This document shows, in pieces, positions 20,501 to 28,655 of a DNA stretch of 64,000 nucleotides. A model generated the notes under the pieces. That model saw only the letters and a list, made by a program, of their open reading frames with translations. It searched no databases and was not told the DNA's origin. The position numbers and the translations under genes were made by a program. Origin of the DNA: Eubacterium sp. (GTDB lineage: Bacteria; Bacillota; Clostridia; Oscillospirales; Acutalibacteraceae). The stretch lies in assembly GCA_017446095.1 (NCBI GenBank), contig JAFSRN010000013.1, positions 62,001 through 126,000 on the forward strand, given 5' to 3'. The first letter of the stretch is position 1, and the number at the start of each line of letters is the position of its first letter.

Positions 20501-22589
20501 TTCCTACGGTCCGGGCGTTACCGATATACTTGTAGGTAACGTTAAGAACCTTGTTAACCTGCTTAACGGCGAAAGATGTACGTTGTTTGCATATATGCTG
20601 CTTGATATGAATATCTGCTCTAAACTCGTTGTAAACGGTAACGCATTTGTACGCGATACCTGTAAGATACGAGATATGACAAAGACGTATATCTACGGCG
20701 ACCTGATTGCCAAGGATTACCTCGAAATAGGTAAGTCGCTTAGTGAAGGCAATGCCGACGCAACCGAAGCACGGCTTGATCAGTACAAAAAGACCACCGA
20801 AAACGATACGGATTACTACTTCAGCAACGCAGGTTATATGTACGTTCAGGGCAATATGACCAGTAGCAAGTACACCAAGATTTACGCGTCTACAACCGTC
20901 CGGGTCGGCGGTAATATGGAAGCGCAGAATATATCCAACGGTTACATCACGCTACGACACGACGCGCGGCTGTATGTAGGCGGTAATATGAAGGCGCAAA
21001 CGTCAATCGACGGCGGTGCTTACTCTGAACTGTATGTCGGCGGAAATATGACCGCAACGCTATCCAACATCAAGCTGCGAGATCAGATAACCTGTTATGT
21101 CGGCAAGAATATGACTTCACCGACTTATATCGAGCTTGGTAAGTATGACGAAAACTTCTACAGAGGCGTTAAGAGCCAGCGAATTCAGAAGTATCTGAAT
21201 GAAGCGGGCGACGCTCACGATGATGACCGAATTGACGAAACGGGAACTGTTACTGACGGCGGCGAGTTTGGCTATAACGGCGACGAGCACGAACGTAAGG
21301 ACAACGAAGTTGCTCCGGGCGCAGGTAACGATAACGATACCGAAACCGAAAACTCTGCAACCGACGACAAGATTGCCGTAAACGATGACGCAGAGCTTGA
21401 AAACGACGACAGCGACCTTGCGGTAGGCAGTGAGTTCTACGTTGGCGGTAACATTATTTCGTACACAAGCTATGTCCGTGAATATGCGTACACGCGTACC
21501 GTATCCGGCGGAATTGTGCTTGCGCTCACACACATCACACTTCGTCATAACTCAGACCTCTGGGTACTTCCGGAAGTATTTGGCAACACAACTTACCACA
21601 CAACCGAGTTTGAATATCCGGACGGCTGGAACGATACTCTGTGGTCAACGCTTACAACGACCTTCCAGAAGATAGGCCACGACCTTAAAGAGGACTTTGA
21701 GCCTAAACCGGGTAGTATCTACTCGCTCGGTCAGTTGAATATGAACACGAATACGTCTATCTTCGGCACGTACGACACAATGGTATTCGGTCAGACGGTA
21801 CTGCGTAAGAGCTCGCTTATCTTTGTGGGTCACGACTTCGATTGCTGGGCACCGATTTACAACGTACAGACCGACTTCAGTTCCTGGGATGCATTCTGGG
21901 ATAGTATGAAGGGTAACATTGGTCTTAGCGAGAATAAGACGTATAAGGGCTTCGATTCATACGACTCAACACAGAACACGTCCAATCCTAAACCGATTGT
22001 AATTTATGCGAATAACGAGATTAATGTTGCCACCACGGCAAGAATCCGTTCAACGTACTTTATTGCAAACAGGGGCGACGTAAACTTTACAAACCTTAAC
22101 TTTGCTTCCGAAACCTCGGAAACAACGCCTAACGATGCAAAACTGCTGCCAAACGCATTTGCATCATATAAGGGCGATGTAAACTTCTACGCACTGCGCG
22201 GTGCTTTGGGTGCTTTGATGTACGCACCGCAGGGTGATATTGACCTTGACGGCTTTGCATACGACTTCTACGGCAGTATGGTCGGCGATACGATTGATAT
22301 TAACACGTTCTATATCAACGTTCACCGCTTCAACAACTGGCGTACTATGGACCTGCATATTGCAAGTGCGGAACAGGTATATATCGTTTCCGAAAAGAAG
22401 TATAAGCAATTCCTGGAAAAATACAGTTCTGTAGATTCCTCGTACATCTACGGTTACGAAAAGAATCCTGACCCGAGCATTAACGAATGGGCTCAGCCGT
22501 TCTTCCCGGGACTTAAGGACGACGATGAGGATGACACTTCATCTGAAACCGGCACCGGCGAATACGACGACGGATTCACCACACCGTAG
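11580..22589 (+). CDS. tadG: Giant TadG-like Tad-pilus protein with a beta-solenoid of ~2,100 residues
   Basis: An uninterrupted 3,669-residue frame. Residues 1-150 are a TadG-type N-terminus: a lysine-rich start, the helix AVMTAVMLTVLLGFTALSIDIG, then LQNAADAAATAVGQKI. Residues ~150-1010 are polar and partly helical. From ~1015 to ~3190 the protein is a long run of short beta-strand repeats rich in N-G turns (NGNLTV, VGGNMEA, SGDIIT), as in bactofilin-like or filamentous adhesin beta-solenoids. An acidic Asp/Glu/Asn linker (~3200-3283) leads to a final domain (ALMYAPQGDIDLDGFAYDFY) resembling the C-terminal fold of Gram-positive PilX-type proteins. There is no LPxTG or dockerin. The TTG start at 11580 follows AGGGGG by 8 nt. 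TadG proteins are minor pilins or pilus-associated proteins of usually 300-700 residues; this one is five to ten times longer. Inferred role: a cell-surface or pilus-tip adhesin rod. Confidence 0.85.
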   Translation: MKKLRKCMKESGAIAVMTAVMLTVLLGFTALSIDIGLHHYLGAKLQNAADAAATAVGQKIESDEGSLDKCAYEYLAKNGYDYKGKYKDKITADVKIKGVVNGAFYESTSESDDYLDYTLVKVTVDVDDSTLFANALGISSLHLRKVSYVIVKPNYDGMPEALKYSIFAGAEMGDKDSSADENNVYIDAQNPAMDIQGSTGAGSGETALSSVVAVAENTINGVNDFVQNLKGWMNDTFGTSFSQDYNKLVNINLSEAIMNNDAHSNANILIGVQALNAARSKDNDYDGTSVEAAKTDPDYNYVQNTDDRYNGLTDADDYGMVHFSAVDTIDFGYSRYAQQRANAATQAAQANNIFDKAGNAINWALYNYLDNQPEQTRVYVQNQQKTQVVQHVINILNEIDLDSCTSSGSNALCSSALDDNLGKFEIAAKRYFKENNAVSETIQSKVLAQELNLTFDSTNKTLTLASQESIVYRVNQKVSAQYLDAYSSLEVEGNDAEEVRKGRFDMLVEELGSNHDQEYKTDQQSSSGFVFQGTADKDGGSIGDNQTENITLQRYEKDNQNVPKGTEGATLKYTYSLHVTGNKVNRNTDNVNNASYQGSSTEAERTRTNIGAKYAIVRTFKEKSDYIDMPNLAPFFTRQINKSIRSATKKRGQFTDGKTKGSRNVQVAVQQAKSDLEEITDEVEYTDSTYSDSTKYTNEYSRNLLFQDFKTNKSDGLTTLTTNEQTLGGVSMSNHSYKGFELYNSEGNLKTALEFVNEYDTHNKNNNWFGHNKVNYLATHQKFQNKDGTQEMNAVQTKKNEIKTEYADDGDENNKSYKEEKKRVNNEISLVDKYAIEDITGEGGAVSVSEKVLATPTSPLATINDTNGIFFKSTQSKLFGTANTFETELNSNQVTDAQLPTAVQDSEVALPSVSSMYSETSITAPTSASAFSYGGASSLSIPGAPSSPNVAKIKSDSELGNFSVSPWDINLTGKVGKHGEWYYELYNNCYFNYIDNPYDEHYIVFVKNRDYLSIIVPENGRSYVRGRIVINGRSTTAVTGGRSLNIKKGATLYTQGDITVDSGNNDTNINFGDSNGGANLYTDGNVYIGNNSNTTETLHTNSKVEVKGKFEVNDKLTMNSGVKFKTNNNLYSGSTFVSNGAEIRVGTKMESNGTASFNSSSNAKIVDYLTTNGKLTFDNSDVHVGDYVYANGDVEVNNASLVTISGEEKTTQSIDDTNYNLGLRTNGNITVQGGSTLKVNGDVGSTAGSKNVTVDTNSTMWVNGTLKVRQHLTVNSGAVLYVSGDIITYNDITNNGTIVCGGTVTTRSGSITNNGTINTFKMSSASKITNNGTLTASTVNGVAGNVSAGGDIEINSGSTTTVNGNLTSSKAIINDSTINCVGTVQTGDGDLTNKTGRTIRAGAVSVLGTSSQDRWVYNYGTIETVGNFYVNGQLRNNLAWNSVEANGTKYDIPTMVKVGGSLTTDDKVINNPGTSYTSGANNNPDAVIRVNGNMSVNGDIQNNYSNNPSGARAFIVVGGRLTGSTLKNLEKSFVYSNGEIAPSSIENSNNSQIRTAANINTGDITNSSGGYIYASTGIKGATIKNYAAQMYTGGNLEATGNFSSEGAVRASGNFIFAGTATTTNAIFTCGGAVQGTGSITCINLVARSGITANSLTFTGNVKTDGTVTLTGDLSIGSTSNFTVANGNLTAASITNNNSLIVNGNITATGTLTNMKDLFCFGNLIARGGLINGTTSYRNVCIKCKGTVTVGNNNDAYLENYGKMYVGRVTNSTNPSTVVLTVNGATINNVDGNDRRRSIRNFGDILTAGSVSAKSVLYSYGGNIYVYGNIITCNDGVSTQNGNNLLEVKGSTRIFVHGCVKSNDSGAKRIWMYNATGNDDDSSPNTVLSIFGNGKGNNDCFGNTLEAFCNKQQGSTIYLNSDLYLSGTGSADDSCLYNAGRLYVNGEIDCPNMKSAWLVGSYDYGRTLAQDYVEGTYENTTPKYSGLTYCKGCFDAPNAVINVGGKHFVFVEDALTENFDGHGTLNKNINVKQVVMWGESMFYAPNQADIADTIDVSGTAIFNVQNQVNASGTNIEDGSGGQVVAPVEVDIVEGQAANLTGLSNVVFNRDITTSSLRGTRVEIKIVGDLVVNGAITLTRSRLIVTGVIRCQSMTLNASKVNCGSTLTVANGSTGGALTMTNGSRMNVEGNLVNVGAISEDNSGMFVQGEISTADSITLTNGSGLITRNSVKDSNNHPVEGNHNNNINLGGATTLSGGSKLFVDGKLNTSAITVNGASTLYAYTGAYFTTTPANISIDLDDHRDNNSKVFLGEANTRDDIKYNLYINGTLYLPNKDYGKNSDKLTTVDIRNYGMVICNGNITTDWIQVGADSTASGKALLFVAGRTTLKNSCSYTSYGRLWAYGGTDLGAARTGGKNDPNFPLKDGGEIYMGEIYYNGTKTGTWNYGYYEGHGDVYIDGNLNVTNYSDNSDNKVGNRGTAMYIKSGMTYVSGNVTLCNDNAFRSMEGAGLVCQKDFKVGCTIWNFGKLHIYGGFTMDNSAEYITDNKDTKSKPYEGWSFRNGWEEGRTDASFIAYNYGNKGGLCTFKGYFKNAGSFQMNYGLSVEGYTSQTGMYGDYAFVGYAGSDTQFSGEFRCNGNRFFNKWNTSYGCDGRLTYSEIAFNCGQMYVGGDLINGGLDNNNYQDFSIRKGSDARDNGVGWLNINGSDSRSFAFMNGGYKVNGDTSSNNGEGHIFKNALLFVGGNLQLGDYESQKKAGTLLNEGTIYTRGNCKVYSYGGGETFDSGPAFYMTAIMATENSNTFIGGECYSGAALATGKNSIFICDGDLRAKRPLKVNMWFRYYHAGGTAGNVLSYFEDEQYKGKGWLGSNDDGYRACYMRVGGSVYANIEGRDLENSAVTNFLGDLVPYDHSRDIDIQSNANIIIGGGFYCPQKLYLKQNVKMILCGQGNGIYDNNGNLNWKARGLDELSDQKNNPLSYGPGVTDILVGNVKNLVNLLNGERCTLFAYMLLDMNICSKLVVNGNAFVRDTCKIRDMTKTYIYGDLIAKDYLEIGKSLSEGNADATEARLDQYKKTTENDTDYYFSNAGYMYVQGNMTSSKYTKIYASTTVRVGGNMEAQNISNGYITLRHDARLYVGGNMKAQTSIDGGAYSELYVGGNMTATLSNIKLRDQITCYVGKNMTSPTYIELGKYDENFYRGVKSQRIQKYLNEAGDAHDDDRIDETGTVTDGGEFGYNGDEHERKDNEVAPGAGNDNDTETENSATDDKIAVNDDAELENDDSDLAVGSEFYVGGNIISYTSYVREYAYTRTVSGGIVLALTHITLRHNSDLWVLPEVFGNTTYHTTEFEYPDGWNDTLWSTLTTTFQKIGHDLKEDFEPKPGSIYSLGQLNMNTNTSIFGTYDTMVFGQTVLRKSSLIFVGHDFDCWAPIYNVQTDFSSWDAFWDSMKGNIGLSENKTYKGFDSYDSTQNTSNPKPIVIYANNEINVATTARIRSTYFIANRGDVNFTNLNFASETSETTPNDAKLLPNAFASYKGDVNFYALRGALGALMYAPQGDIDLDGFAYDFYGSMVGDTIDINTFYINVHRFNNWRTMDLHIASAEQVYIVSEKKYKQFLEKYSSVDSSYIYGYEKNPDPSINEWAQPFFPGLKDDDEDDTSSETGTGEYDDGFTTP

Positions 22590-22601
22590 CAAAACACAAC
22601 A

Positions 22602-22643
22602 AAGGGCAGGCTTGGGACGCCCCAAGCCTGCCCTTAACATTTT
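22602..22643 (+). terminator. Terminator of the Tad locus
   Basis: A perfect 15-bp stem (arms 22602-22616 and 22621-22635, starting AAGGGCAGG) with a 4-nt loop ACGC, followed by AACATTTTT. It stands just after the giant gene's stop. Confidence 0.9.
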
Positions 22644-22650
22644 TGCGGAT

Positions 22651-22681
22651 AAAAAACAGGGGCAGGATTAACCTGCCTCTG
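22651..22681 (-). terminator. Terminator of the glycogen operon
   Basis: Read on the minus strand, CAGAGGCAGG and CCTGCCCCTG pair (10 bp, one G-U) around TTAAT and are followed by TTTTTT (22651-22656). It faces the terminator of the Tad locus. Confidence 0.9.
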
Positions 22682-22716
22682 TCTTTATGATGTTGGAGTC
22701 AACAAAGTGACATTTC

Positions 22717-24147
22717 TTATTCTTTCATCAGTGCTTTGTACATCTTGATGTACTCGTTTGCACTCTTGCCCCAGGACATATCGCATTCAAGCGCTCTCTT
22801 AACAAGTGCTTCCCAGATGCCCTTGTCGCCGTAGTAAGCGTCAACGCCTCTGTAAATTGCGCCGAGCATATCGTATGCGTCGTATGTCTGGAAGGTGAAG
22901 CCGTTGCCTTCGCCGTCGCCGCAGTCGGTGATGGAGTCCTTAAGACCGCCCGTTTCACGAACTATCGGCAGTGTGCCGTAGCGAAGCGATACCATCTGCG
23001 AAAGTCCGCACGGTTCGCTCTTACTCGGCATCAGGAACAGGTCTGCGCCTGCATAAATCTTGCGCGCAAGCTCAGGCACAAAGCCAATGCAAATACCAAC
23101 CTTGTCGGGGTATTTGTCGTGCAGCTCTCTGAAAAAGCTCTCGTACTGCCACTCGCCCGAACCGAGTACAACGTACTGCACGTCGCGCTCCCAAAGGCTC
23201 TTTTCAAGCACTTCCTTCATAAGGTCAAAGCCCTTGTGACCTGCAAGTCGGCTAACTATGCCGATAAGCGGAACGTCGGGACGAACAGCCATACCCATCT
23301 GCTCCTGCAGAGCCTTTTTGCAGGCTGCCTTTTCCTTAACAAAGTGCTTTGCGTTGTAGTTTGCGGCAATGTTCTTGTCAGTTTCGGGGTTGTAGTTATC
23401 TGTGTCGATACCGTTGAGGATACCGCACAGCTTCCAGCTTCTCTGATTGAGAATCGGGTCAAGACCGTGGCTGAACCACGGGTCAAGAATCTCTTTAGCG
23501 TATGTCGGCGATACGGTGGTAACTCTGTTAGCGCACTCGATACCTGCCTTCATAAAGTTTACAAGTCCGTCGTACAGAATCAGGTTGTTGTGCTCCGGCG
23601 CAATGCCGAGTACGTCGTTCAACAGCTCGTCGCCGTACTTGCCCTGATACTGAATGTTGTGGATTGTGAAAACAGTCTTAATGTTTTCCCAGCCAATCTG
23701 GTTTGCGTAATAGCAGCTGTAATACAGCGGGGTAAGCGCGCTCTGCCAGTCGTTACAGTGGATGATGTCCGGCTTCCAGCCGAGGTGCGGAATAATCTCC
23801 AGCACGGCTCTTGCGAAGAAAGCAAATCTTTCTGCGTCATCGTAGTGACCGTAAATACCGTCGCGCTTAAAATAATACTGATTGTCAAGGAAGTAATAAA
23901 TTACTCCGTTGTGCTTTGCCTCAAAAATACCGCAGTACTGCCTGCGCCACGAAACAGGTACGGAGATGGAAGTGATAAACTTCATCTTATCCTTGTATTC
24001 CTGCTTGATGGAATCGTAAAGCGGCATTACTACACGGCAGCCGATAAGGCGCTTGCGCAGTGCAACGGGCAGTGAGCCTGCAACGTCGCCGAGTCCGCCT
24101 GAAGCCATAAACGGCAGTGCCTCTGAAGCAACATATAATACCTTCAT
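22717..24147 (-). CDS. glgA: Glycogen synthase (ADP-glucose type, GT5)
   Basis: A 476-residue GT-B enzyme that adds glucose from ADP-glucose to alpha-1,4-glucan. Seen: the N-terminal VASEALPFMASGGLGDVAG, FTIHNIQYQGKYG, the C-terminal GIVSRLAGHKGFDLM and the active-site region SKSEPCGLSQMVSLRYG. The first motif carries Ala-Ser-Gly-Gly where many GlgA enzymes have Lys-x-Gly-Gly; this Lys-less form is, to my knowledge, also found in other clostridial GlgA sequences. AGGAGA precedes the ATG at 24147. It is the last gene of glgB-glgC-glgD-glgA. Confidence 0.95.
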   Translation of the reverse strand: MKVLYVASEALPFMASGGLGDVAGSLPVALRKRLIGCRVVMPLYDSIKQEYKDKMKFITSISVPVSWRRQYCGIFEAKHNGVIYYFLDNQYYFKRDGIYGHYDDAERFAFFARAVLEIIPHLGWKPDIIHCNDWQSALTPLYYSCYYANQIGWENIKTVFTIHNIQYQGKYGDELLNDVLGIAPEHNNLILYDGLVNFMKAGIECANRVTTVSPTYAKEILDPWFSHGLDPILNQRSWKLCGILNGIDTDNYNPETDKNIAANYNAKHFVKEKAACKKALQEQMGMAVRPDVPLIGIVSRLAGHKGFDLMKEVLEKSLWERDVQYVVLGSGEWQYESFFRELHDKYPDKVGICIGFVPELARKIYAGADLFLMPSKSEPCGLSQMVSLRYGTLPIVRETGGLKDSITDCGDGEGNGFTFQTYDAYDMLGAIYRGVDAYYGDKGIWEALVKRALECDMSWGKSANEYIKMYKALMKE

Positions 24148-24162
24148 AGTAGTCTCCTTTTT

Positions 24163-24282
24163 TAATTCGGAATTAGGAGTTCGGAATTAGGAATTACCGG
24201 GTCGCTTTGCTCCGATAATATTTAATCGGGTGTGGGCAACGCCCACCGAAAATTCCGCATTCCGCATTCCGAATTCATAATT
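24163..24282. repeat. Inverted-repeat element (MITE- or REP-like) between glgD and glgA
   Basis: The left end has two copies of TTCGGAATTAGGA (24166-24178 and 24181-24193). The right end (24250-24282) carries CCGCATT twice, then CCGAATTC, and is the imperfect reverse complement of the left end. The interior holds a hairpin, GTGGGC-AAC-GCCCAC (24232-24246), and the CG-rich stretch CGGGTCGCTTTGCTCCG. It contains no gene. The sequence style is that of dispersed non-coding repeats of gut clostridia, which needs a genome search to confirm. Confidence 0.6.
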
Positions 24283-25405
24283 AGATTCTGGTGTCCTTAC
24301 TCAGGCTAACAGGGAAGTTCTCCGCGCCTGAAAGCTCAACGCCTGACTTGATGTTTACGTTCTTGTCTGCGATGATGTAGTTAACCTTTGTGTTTTCGCC
24401 GATTACGGTGTCCTGCATAAGAATTGAGTTCTTAACAACGGCGCCCTTTTCAACCTTAACGCCTTTGAAGAGGATACTGTTTTCAACTATGCCGTTAATC
24501 TCGCAGCCGTCAGCGACAAGCGAGTTTTTAGCCTTTGATTCGTGACCGTAAAGAGTCGGCATATCGTCGCGCTCTTTGGTGTAAATCGGTCTGTCGTTAA
24601 CAAACAGCTTGTGCTTAACGTCCTTGTTAAGCAGGCTCATCGAAATATCGTAGTAGCTCTGTACGCTGTCAACCGTGCCGATAAAGCAATCGGTTGCGTC
24701 GTAAGCGTATGCCTTGCCTGAATTGATGCAGTTCATCAGTATACTTCTCTGGAACGAAACCTCGTTCTTTGAATGAGCAGTTGTGATAAGAGTCTGCAGC
24801 AGGTATTTCTTAATAAGAACAATGTTGCAGGAGTAAAATACTTCGCCCTCTGAATCAGGGTCGATTACAGCAGAGTTAATCTTGCCGTCCTCGGCAACGT
24901 CGTCCATAACGAGCACGCTGCTCATATTAGCAGGCTTTTTGCCCTTAACGCCAACGATTGTAACAGCCGCGCCCGTTTTTTCATGAGCTTCAAACACCTT
25001 TTCAAAATCGATGTTCATAATGTTGTAGCAGTCGCTCATCAGCACCCATTCCTGATTTGACTGGTCAAGGAAATTCATATTGCCGTAAATTGCGTCAATG
25101 CGGTTGCCCCACATTGTTGTGTTGCTGAGTGAGTACGGCGGAAGCAGGTAAAGACCGTCAGATTTTCTTGACAGATCCCACGGTTTGCCTGTGCCTACGT
25201 GGTCCATAAGCGAGTTGAAGTTTGAATTTGTAACAACGCCTACATTTGAAATCTGGCTTTCAACCATATTTGAAAGAGGGAAGTCAATCAGGCGGTAACG
25301 TGAACAAAACGGAACAGAGCCCATTGTTCTCATATTGGTCAGCGACTCAAGCGCTTCCTCGTGAATATTTGCAAAAATTAAACCAAGAACTTTCTTTCCG
25401 TTCAT
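24281..25405 (-). CDS. glgD: GlgD subunit of glucose-1-phosphate adenylyltransferase
   Basis: A 374-residue nucleotidyltransferase-fold protein with a C-terminal left-handed beta-helix (SLVADGCEINGIVENSILFK and following hexapeptide-like turns). It matches GlgD: CSRYRLIDFPLSNMVES is present, but the glycine-rich nucleotide loop seen in the neighbouring GlgC ([11 protein letters not shown]) is replaced by GLIFANIHEEALESL. It is therefore likely the non-catalytic or regulatory partner in the GlgCD complex known from Firmicutes. It starts 4 nt after glgC, with GAGGAGG lying in the glgC end. Confidence 0.93.
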   Translation of the reverse strand: MNGKKVLGLIFANIHEEALESLTNMRTMGSVPFCSRYRLIDFPLSNMVESQISNVGVVTNSNFNSLMDHVGTGKPWDLSRKSDGLYLLPPYSLSNTTMWGNRIDAIYGNMNFLDQSNQEWVLMSDCYNIMNIDFEKVFEAHEKTGAAVTIVGVKGKKPANMSSVLVMDDVAEDGKINSAVIDPDSEGEVFYSCNIVLIKKYLLQTLITTAHSKNEVSFQRSILMNCINSGKAYAYDATDCFIGTVDSVQSYYDISMSLLNKDVKHKLFVNDRPIYTKERDDMPTLYGHESKAKNSLVADGCEINGIVENSILFKGVKVEKGAVVKNSILMQDTVIGENTKVNYIIADKNVNIKSGVELSGAENFPVSLSKDTRI

Positions 25406-25409
25406 ATTC

Positions 25410-26618
25410 TTATACCTCCTCTCCCGATGCTATCATTTCTTTGGGTGCAATCATTTTACCCTCTGTGATTGTTGCGTTTGAGCCGATTACAGCAATGCCC
25501 CAGTCCTCGCTGTTTTCAAGCTGCTCGGGGATTTCGCCGACCTGCGCGCCCTTTTCAATAACAGCGTTTTCTGCAATTATTGAATAATAAACCTTTGCGC
25601 CTTCTTTAACAACCGCGCCCGGCATAATTACGGAATACTTAACCTCTGCGTCCTTTTCGATAATAACGTCGGGGGACACAACAGAGTAATCAACCATGCC
25701 GTTAATCTCGCAGCCTTCGCCGATAGACGAATTTTCAACCACAGCGTCCTCGCCGATGTAGTGAGGCGGTGACATAGGATTGCGAGAGTAAACCTTCCAC
25801 GTCTTGTCCGAAAGGTCAAGGTCAACATTCGGATTGATAATGTCAAGGTTAGCTTCCCAGAGTGAGTCGATTGTGCCAACGTCTTTCCAGTAGCCCTTGA
25901 ACGGGAATGCAAACATTCTCTGGTTGTCATTAAGCATTGCAGGAATAATGTTTTTACCAAAGTCGTTTGAAGAATCCGGATTAGCCTCATCCTCGATGAG
26001 ATACTTGCGAAGTTTGTCCCACGAGAAAACGTAAACGCCCATTGAAGCCTTGTTTGATTTAGGCTCTGCAGGCTTCTCTGCAAATTCGTAAATCTTGTCG
26101 TTTTCGTCAGTTGCAAGAATACCGAAACGCGAAGCCTCTTCCCACGGAACCTCAAGCACTGCGATTGTGCAGTCGGCGTCGTTCTTCTTATGGAAGTCAA
26201 TCATCTTTGCGTAGTTCATCTTGTAAATATGGTCGCCCGAAAGGATAACAACATATTCGGGATCATACTTTTCAATAAACGCAATGTTCTGATAAATTGC
26301 ATTTGCAGTACCTTTGTACCACTCTGCGCCGCCGATAGCCTCGTAAGGCGAAAGAACGTGCACACCGCCGTTAAGTCTGTCCAGATCCCACGGCTGGCCG
26401 TTGCCGAGGTAATCGTTAAGCACAAGCGGCTGGTACTGCGTAAGCACACCTACGGTGTAAATACCACTGTTAACGCAGTTCGAAAGCGGAAAGTCGATTA
26501 TACGGTAATTGCCGCCGTACGGAACTGCAGGCTTTGCAATGCTCTTGGTAAGAACGCCCAGACGGCTGCCCTGTCCACCAGCAAGAAGCATTGCTACAAC
26601 ATCTGTTTTGTGTTTCAT
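25410..26618 (-). CDS. glgC: Glucose-1-phosphate adenylyltransferase, catalytic subunit
   Basis: A 402-residue enzyme making ADP-glucose from ATP and glucose-1-phosphate, the committed step of glycogen synthesis. Seen: [14 protein letters not shown] (nucleotide loop), [39 protein letters not shown] and a C-terminal left-handed beta-helix ([18 protein letters not shown]). Length fits the family. TTGGAGG precedes the ATG at 26618, 26 nt after glgB. Confidence 0.96.
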   Translation of the reverse strand: MKHKTDVVAMLLAGGQGSRLGVLTKSIAKPAVPYGGNYRIIDFPLSNCVNSGIYTVGVLTQYQPLVLNDYLGNGQPWDLDRLNGGVHVLSPYEAIGGAEWYKGTANAIYQNIAFIEKYDPEYVVILSGDHIYKMNYAKMIDFHKKNDADCTIAVLEVPWEEASRFGILATDENDKIYEFAEKPAEPKSNKASMGVYVFSWDKLRKYLIEDEANPDSSNDFGKNIIPAMLNDNQRMFAFPFKGYWKDVGTIDSLWEANLDIINPNVDLDLSDKTWKVYSRNPMSPPHYIGEDAVVENSSIGEGCEINGMVDYSVVSPDVIIEKDAEVKYSVIMPGAVVKEGAKVYYSIIAENAVIEKGAQVGEIPEQLENSEDWGIAVIGSNATITEGKMIAPKEMIASGEEV

Positions 26619-26644
26619 ATTATGCCTCCAAAATTTTATGTTGA

Positions 26645-28552
26645 TTATTTTTTGCTTTTTGTTTTTGGTTTTTCCTCAACTTTTTTAAGGTACATAGCCG
26701 AAAGGCCGTGCAGTTTGAGGTCAATATGCTGATCAAAACCGTGAATCGCCTCTTTCACCGTCTTGTATGTGCCGGTAAGTCTTGGCTTGTCGCCTCCGAA
26801 TTTTTCAAGCGAGGTGTCAAGCACTACCTTGTACTTGCCCGCCTCGGGCACGCCGATTTTATAGCTTTCAAAGCTGTTCGGCGTCCAGTTGAATACGGCA
26901 ATAATATCGTCGCCGCTCTTGTTAATACGTCTGAAAGCGATTACGCTGTTGCAGTTATCCTCGCTGGAAATCCACTGGAAACCGTCCCAGCCGTAGTCAA
27001 TTTCCCAAAGCTCGCTGTGCGCCTTGTAGAACTTGTTAAGCGTTTTTGTAAACTCTTTGAGTTTTGCGTGCTTCTCGTAATCAAGCAGTACCCAGTCAAG
27101 TCCCTGTTTGTAGTTCCACTCGATAAACTGACCGAACTCGCTGCCCATAAACAGCAGTTTTTTGCCCGGGTGAGCAAACATATACGCAAGGAACAGACGC
27201 ATACCGTCAAACTTCATATCGTAGTCGCCGGGCATCTTGTTGAGCAGGCTTGCCTTGCCGTGCACAACCTCGTCGTGGCTGATTGGCAGAACAAAGTTCT
27301 CCGAAAAAGCGTAGAAGAAGCTGAACGTAATGCAGTTGTGGTTGCCCTTTCTGAACAGCGGATCCATCGAGGTGTAACGTAGCATATCGTTCATCCAGCC
27401 CATATTCCACTTGAAGTTGAAGCCGAGTCCGCCGATATCGGGCGGCATTGTAATCATCGGCCACGCCGTGGATTCCTCTGCAATCATCATAACGCCGGGC
27501 TGTTCCTTGAACATCGCCATATTGAGTTTCTGGAAGAACTCAACCGCCTCAAGATTTTCGCGTCCGCCGTTTTTGTTGGGCGACCACTGTCCGTTCTCAC
27601 GTCCGTAGTCGAGGTAGAGCATTGAAGCAACTGCGTCAACGCGGAGTCCGTCAAAGTGGAACTTCTCCACCCAGAACATCGCCGACGAAATCAGGAAGGA
27701 CTGCACCTCTTTTTTAGCGTAGTCAAATACGCGCGTGCCCCATTCCTTGTGCTCGCCCTTTTTAAGGTCGCTGTATTCGTAGCAGCACTGTCCGTCAAAT
27801 TCGTACAGGCCGTGTGCGTCCTTGGGGAAGTGGGCAGGTACCCAGTCGAGGATAACGCCAATGTCGTTTTTGTGGCACTGGTCGATGAAGTACATCAGAT
27901 CCTCGGGCACGCCGTAGCGCGAGGTTGCGGCAAAGTAGCCTGTAACCTGATAACCCCATGAGCCGTCAAACGGATACTCCGTAATCGGCAGCATCTCGAT
28001 ATGCGTGTAGCCCATATCCTTAACGTACGGTACAAGCTCGTCTGCCATTTCGCGGTAGGTGAGGAAGTTGCCGTCGTCGTGCTGCTTCCACGAGCCGAAG
28101 TGCAGCTCGTAGATGTTTACAGGTTTTTCCAGAATGTTGGAATTGCTTTTGCCGTCCTGCCACTTTTTGTCGTGCCAGGTGTAGTCTGAAAGCTCGTAAA
28201 CCTTTGAACCTGTTGCAGGGCGTGTTTCCTGATGCACGGCATACGGGTCTGCCTTCATCAGTGTTCTGCCGTCTTTTGCCGTGATTGCGTATTTGTAGCA
28301 ATCATAAACATTGACATTTTCAATAATCGCTTCCCATATTCCGGGGGCAGCGGGCAGACATTGGTGAGCATACATATCCCAGCCGTTGAAGTCGCCTACA
28401 ACACTGACAGCTTCTGCATTCGGTGCCCATACTCTGAACGCGTATGTGTTCTCTTTTATCTTATGAACACCAAAGAATTCATATGCCTTATAATTTGTTC
28501 CGTCGTGAAACAGATACACAGGCAACTGATATTCATCTTTAATCTGAGCCAT
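26645..28552 (-). CDS. glgB: 1,4-alpha-glucan branching enzyme (GH13)
   Basis: A 635-residue enzyme that makes alpha-1,6 branches in glycogen. A CBM48 module (~25-115, [20 protein letters not shown]) precedes the GH13 barrel. Catalytic residues are visible: nucleophile Asp in [12 protein letters not shown] (~305), acid/base Glu in [11 protein letters not shown] (~358) and Asp in [10 protein letters not shown] (~425). The ATG at 28552 is chosen because AAGGAGA precedes it; an in-frame upstream start (28606) would only add 18 residues without a ribosome-binding site. First gene of the operon. The C-terminus ends in a lysine-rich tail. Confidence 0.95.
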   Translation of the reverse strand: MAQIKDEYQLPVYLFHDGTNYKAYEFFGVHKIKENTYAFRVWAPNAEAVSVVGDFNGWDMYAHQCLPAAPGIWEAIIENVNVYDCYKYAITAKDGRTLMKADPYAVHQETRPATGSKVYELSDYTWHDKKWQDGKSNSNILEKPVNIYELHFGSWKQHDDGNFLTYREMADELVPYVKDMGYTHIEMLPITEYPFDGSWGYQVTGYFAATSRYGVPEDLMYFIDQCHKNDIGVILDWVPAHFPKDAHGLYEFDGQCCYEYSDLKKGEHKEWGTRVFDYAKKEVQSFLISSAMFWVEKFHFDGLRVDAVASMLYLDYGRENGQWSPNKNGGRENLEAVEFFQKLNMAMFKEQPGVMMIAEESTAWPMITMPPDIGGLGFNFKWNMGWMNDMLRYTSMDPLFRKGNHNCITFSFFYAFSENFVLPISHDEVVHGKASLLNKMPGDYDMKFDGMRLFLAYMFAHPGKKLLFMGSEFGQFIEWNYKQGLDWVLLDYEKHAKLKEFTKTLNKFYKAHSELWEIDYGWDGFQWISSEDNCNSVIAFRRINKSGDDIIAVFNWTPNSFESYKIGVPEAGKYKVVLDTSLEKFGGDKPRLTGTYKTVKEAIHGFDQHIDLKLHGLSAMYLKKVEEKPKTKSKK

Positions 28553-28626
28553 AGTATTTCTCCTTGTTTTACTCATCATAGAAAAAGCGAAGGTGCTTTT
28601 CCCCACTATGATATTACTACATATTA

Positions 28627-28655
28627 ATAATAACAGATAAGGCGCAGCAATTCAA
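28627..28655 (-). promoter_or_regulatory. Promoter of the glycogen operon
   Basis: On the minus strand TTGAAT (28650-28655) and TATTAT (28627-28632) are 17 bp apart, about 75 nt before the glgB start. Between this and the dapF promoter (28656-28795) the DNA is very AT-rich and shows nothing else I can name. Confidence 0.6.

Noticed and set aside
14600..21000. Repeated GTTAACGGT-type DNA in the giant gene considered as tandem or CRISPR-like repeats
   Set aside because: Repeats are irregular and follow the reading frame as N-G turns of a protein solenoid; they are coding, not a separate DNA element.
22717..24147. Loss of function of glycogen synthase because Lys of the K-x-G-G motif is absent
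   Set aside because: The ASGGLGDV form is, as far as I recall, found in other clostridial enzymes, the rest of the active site is intact and the gene sits in a full operon.
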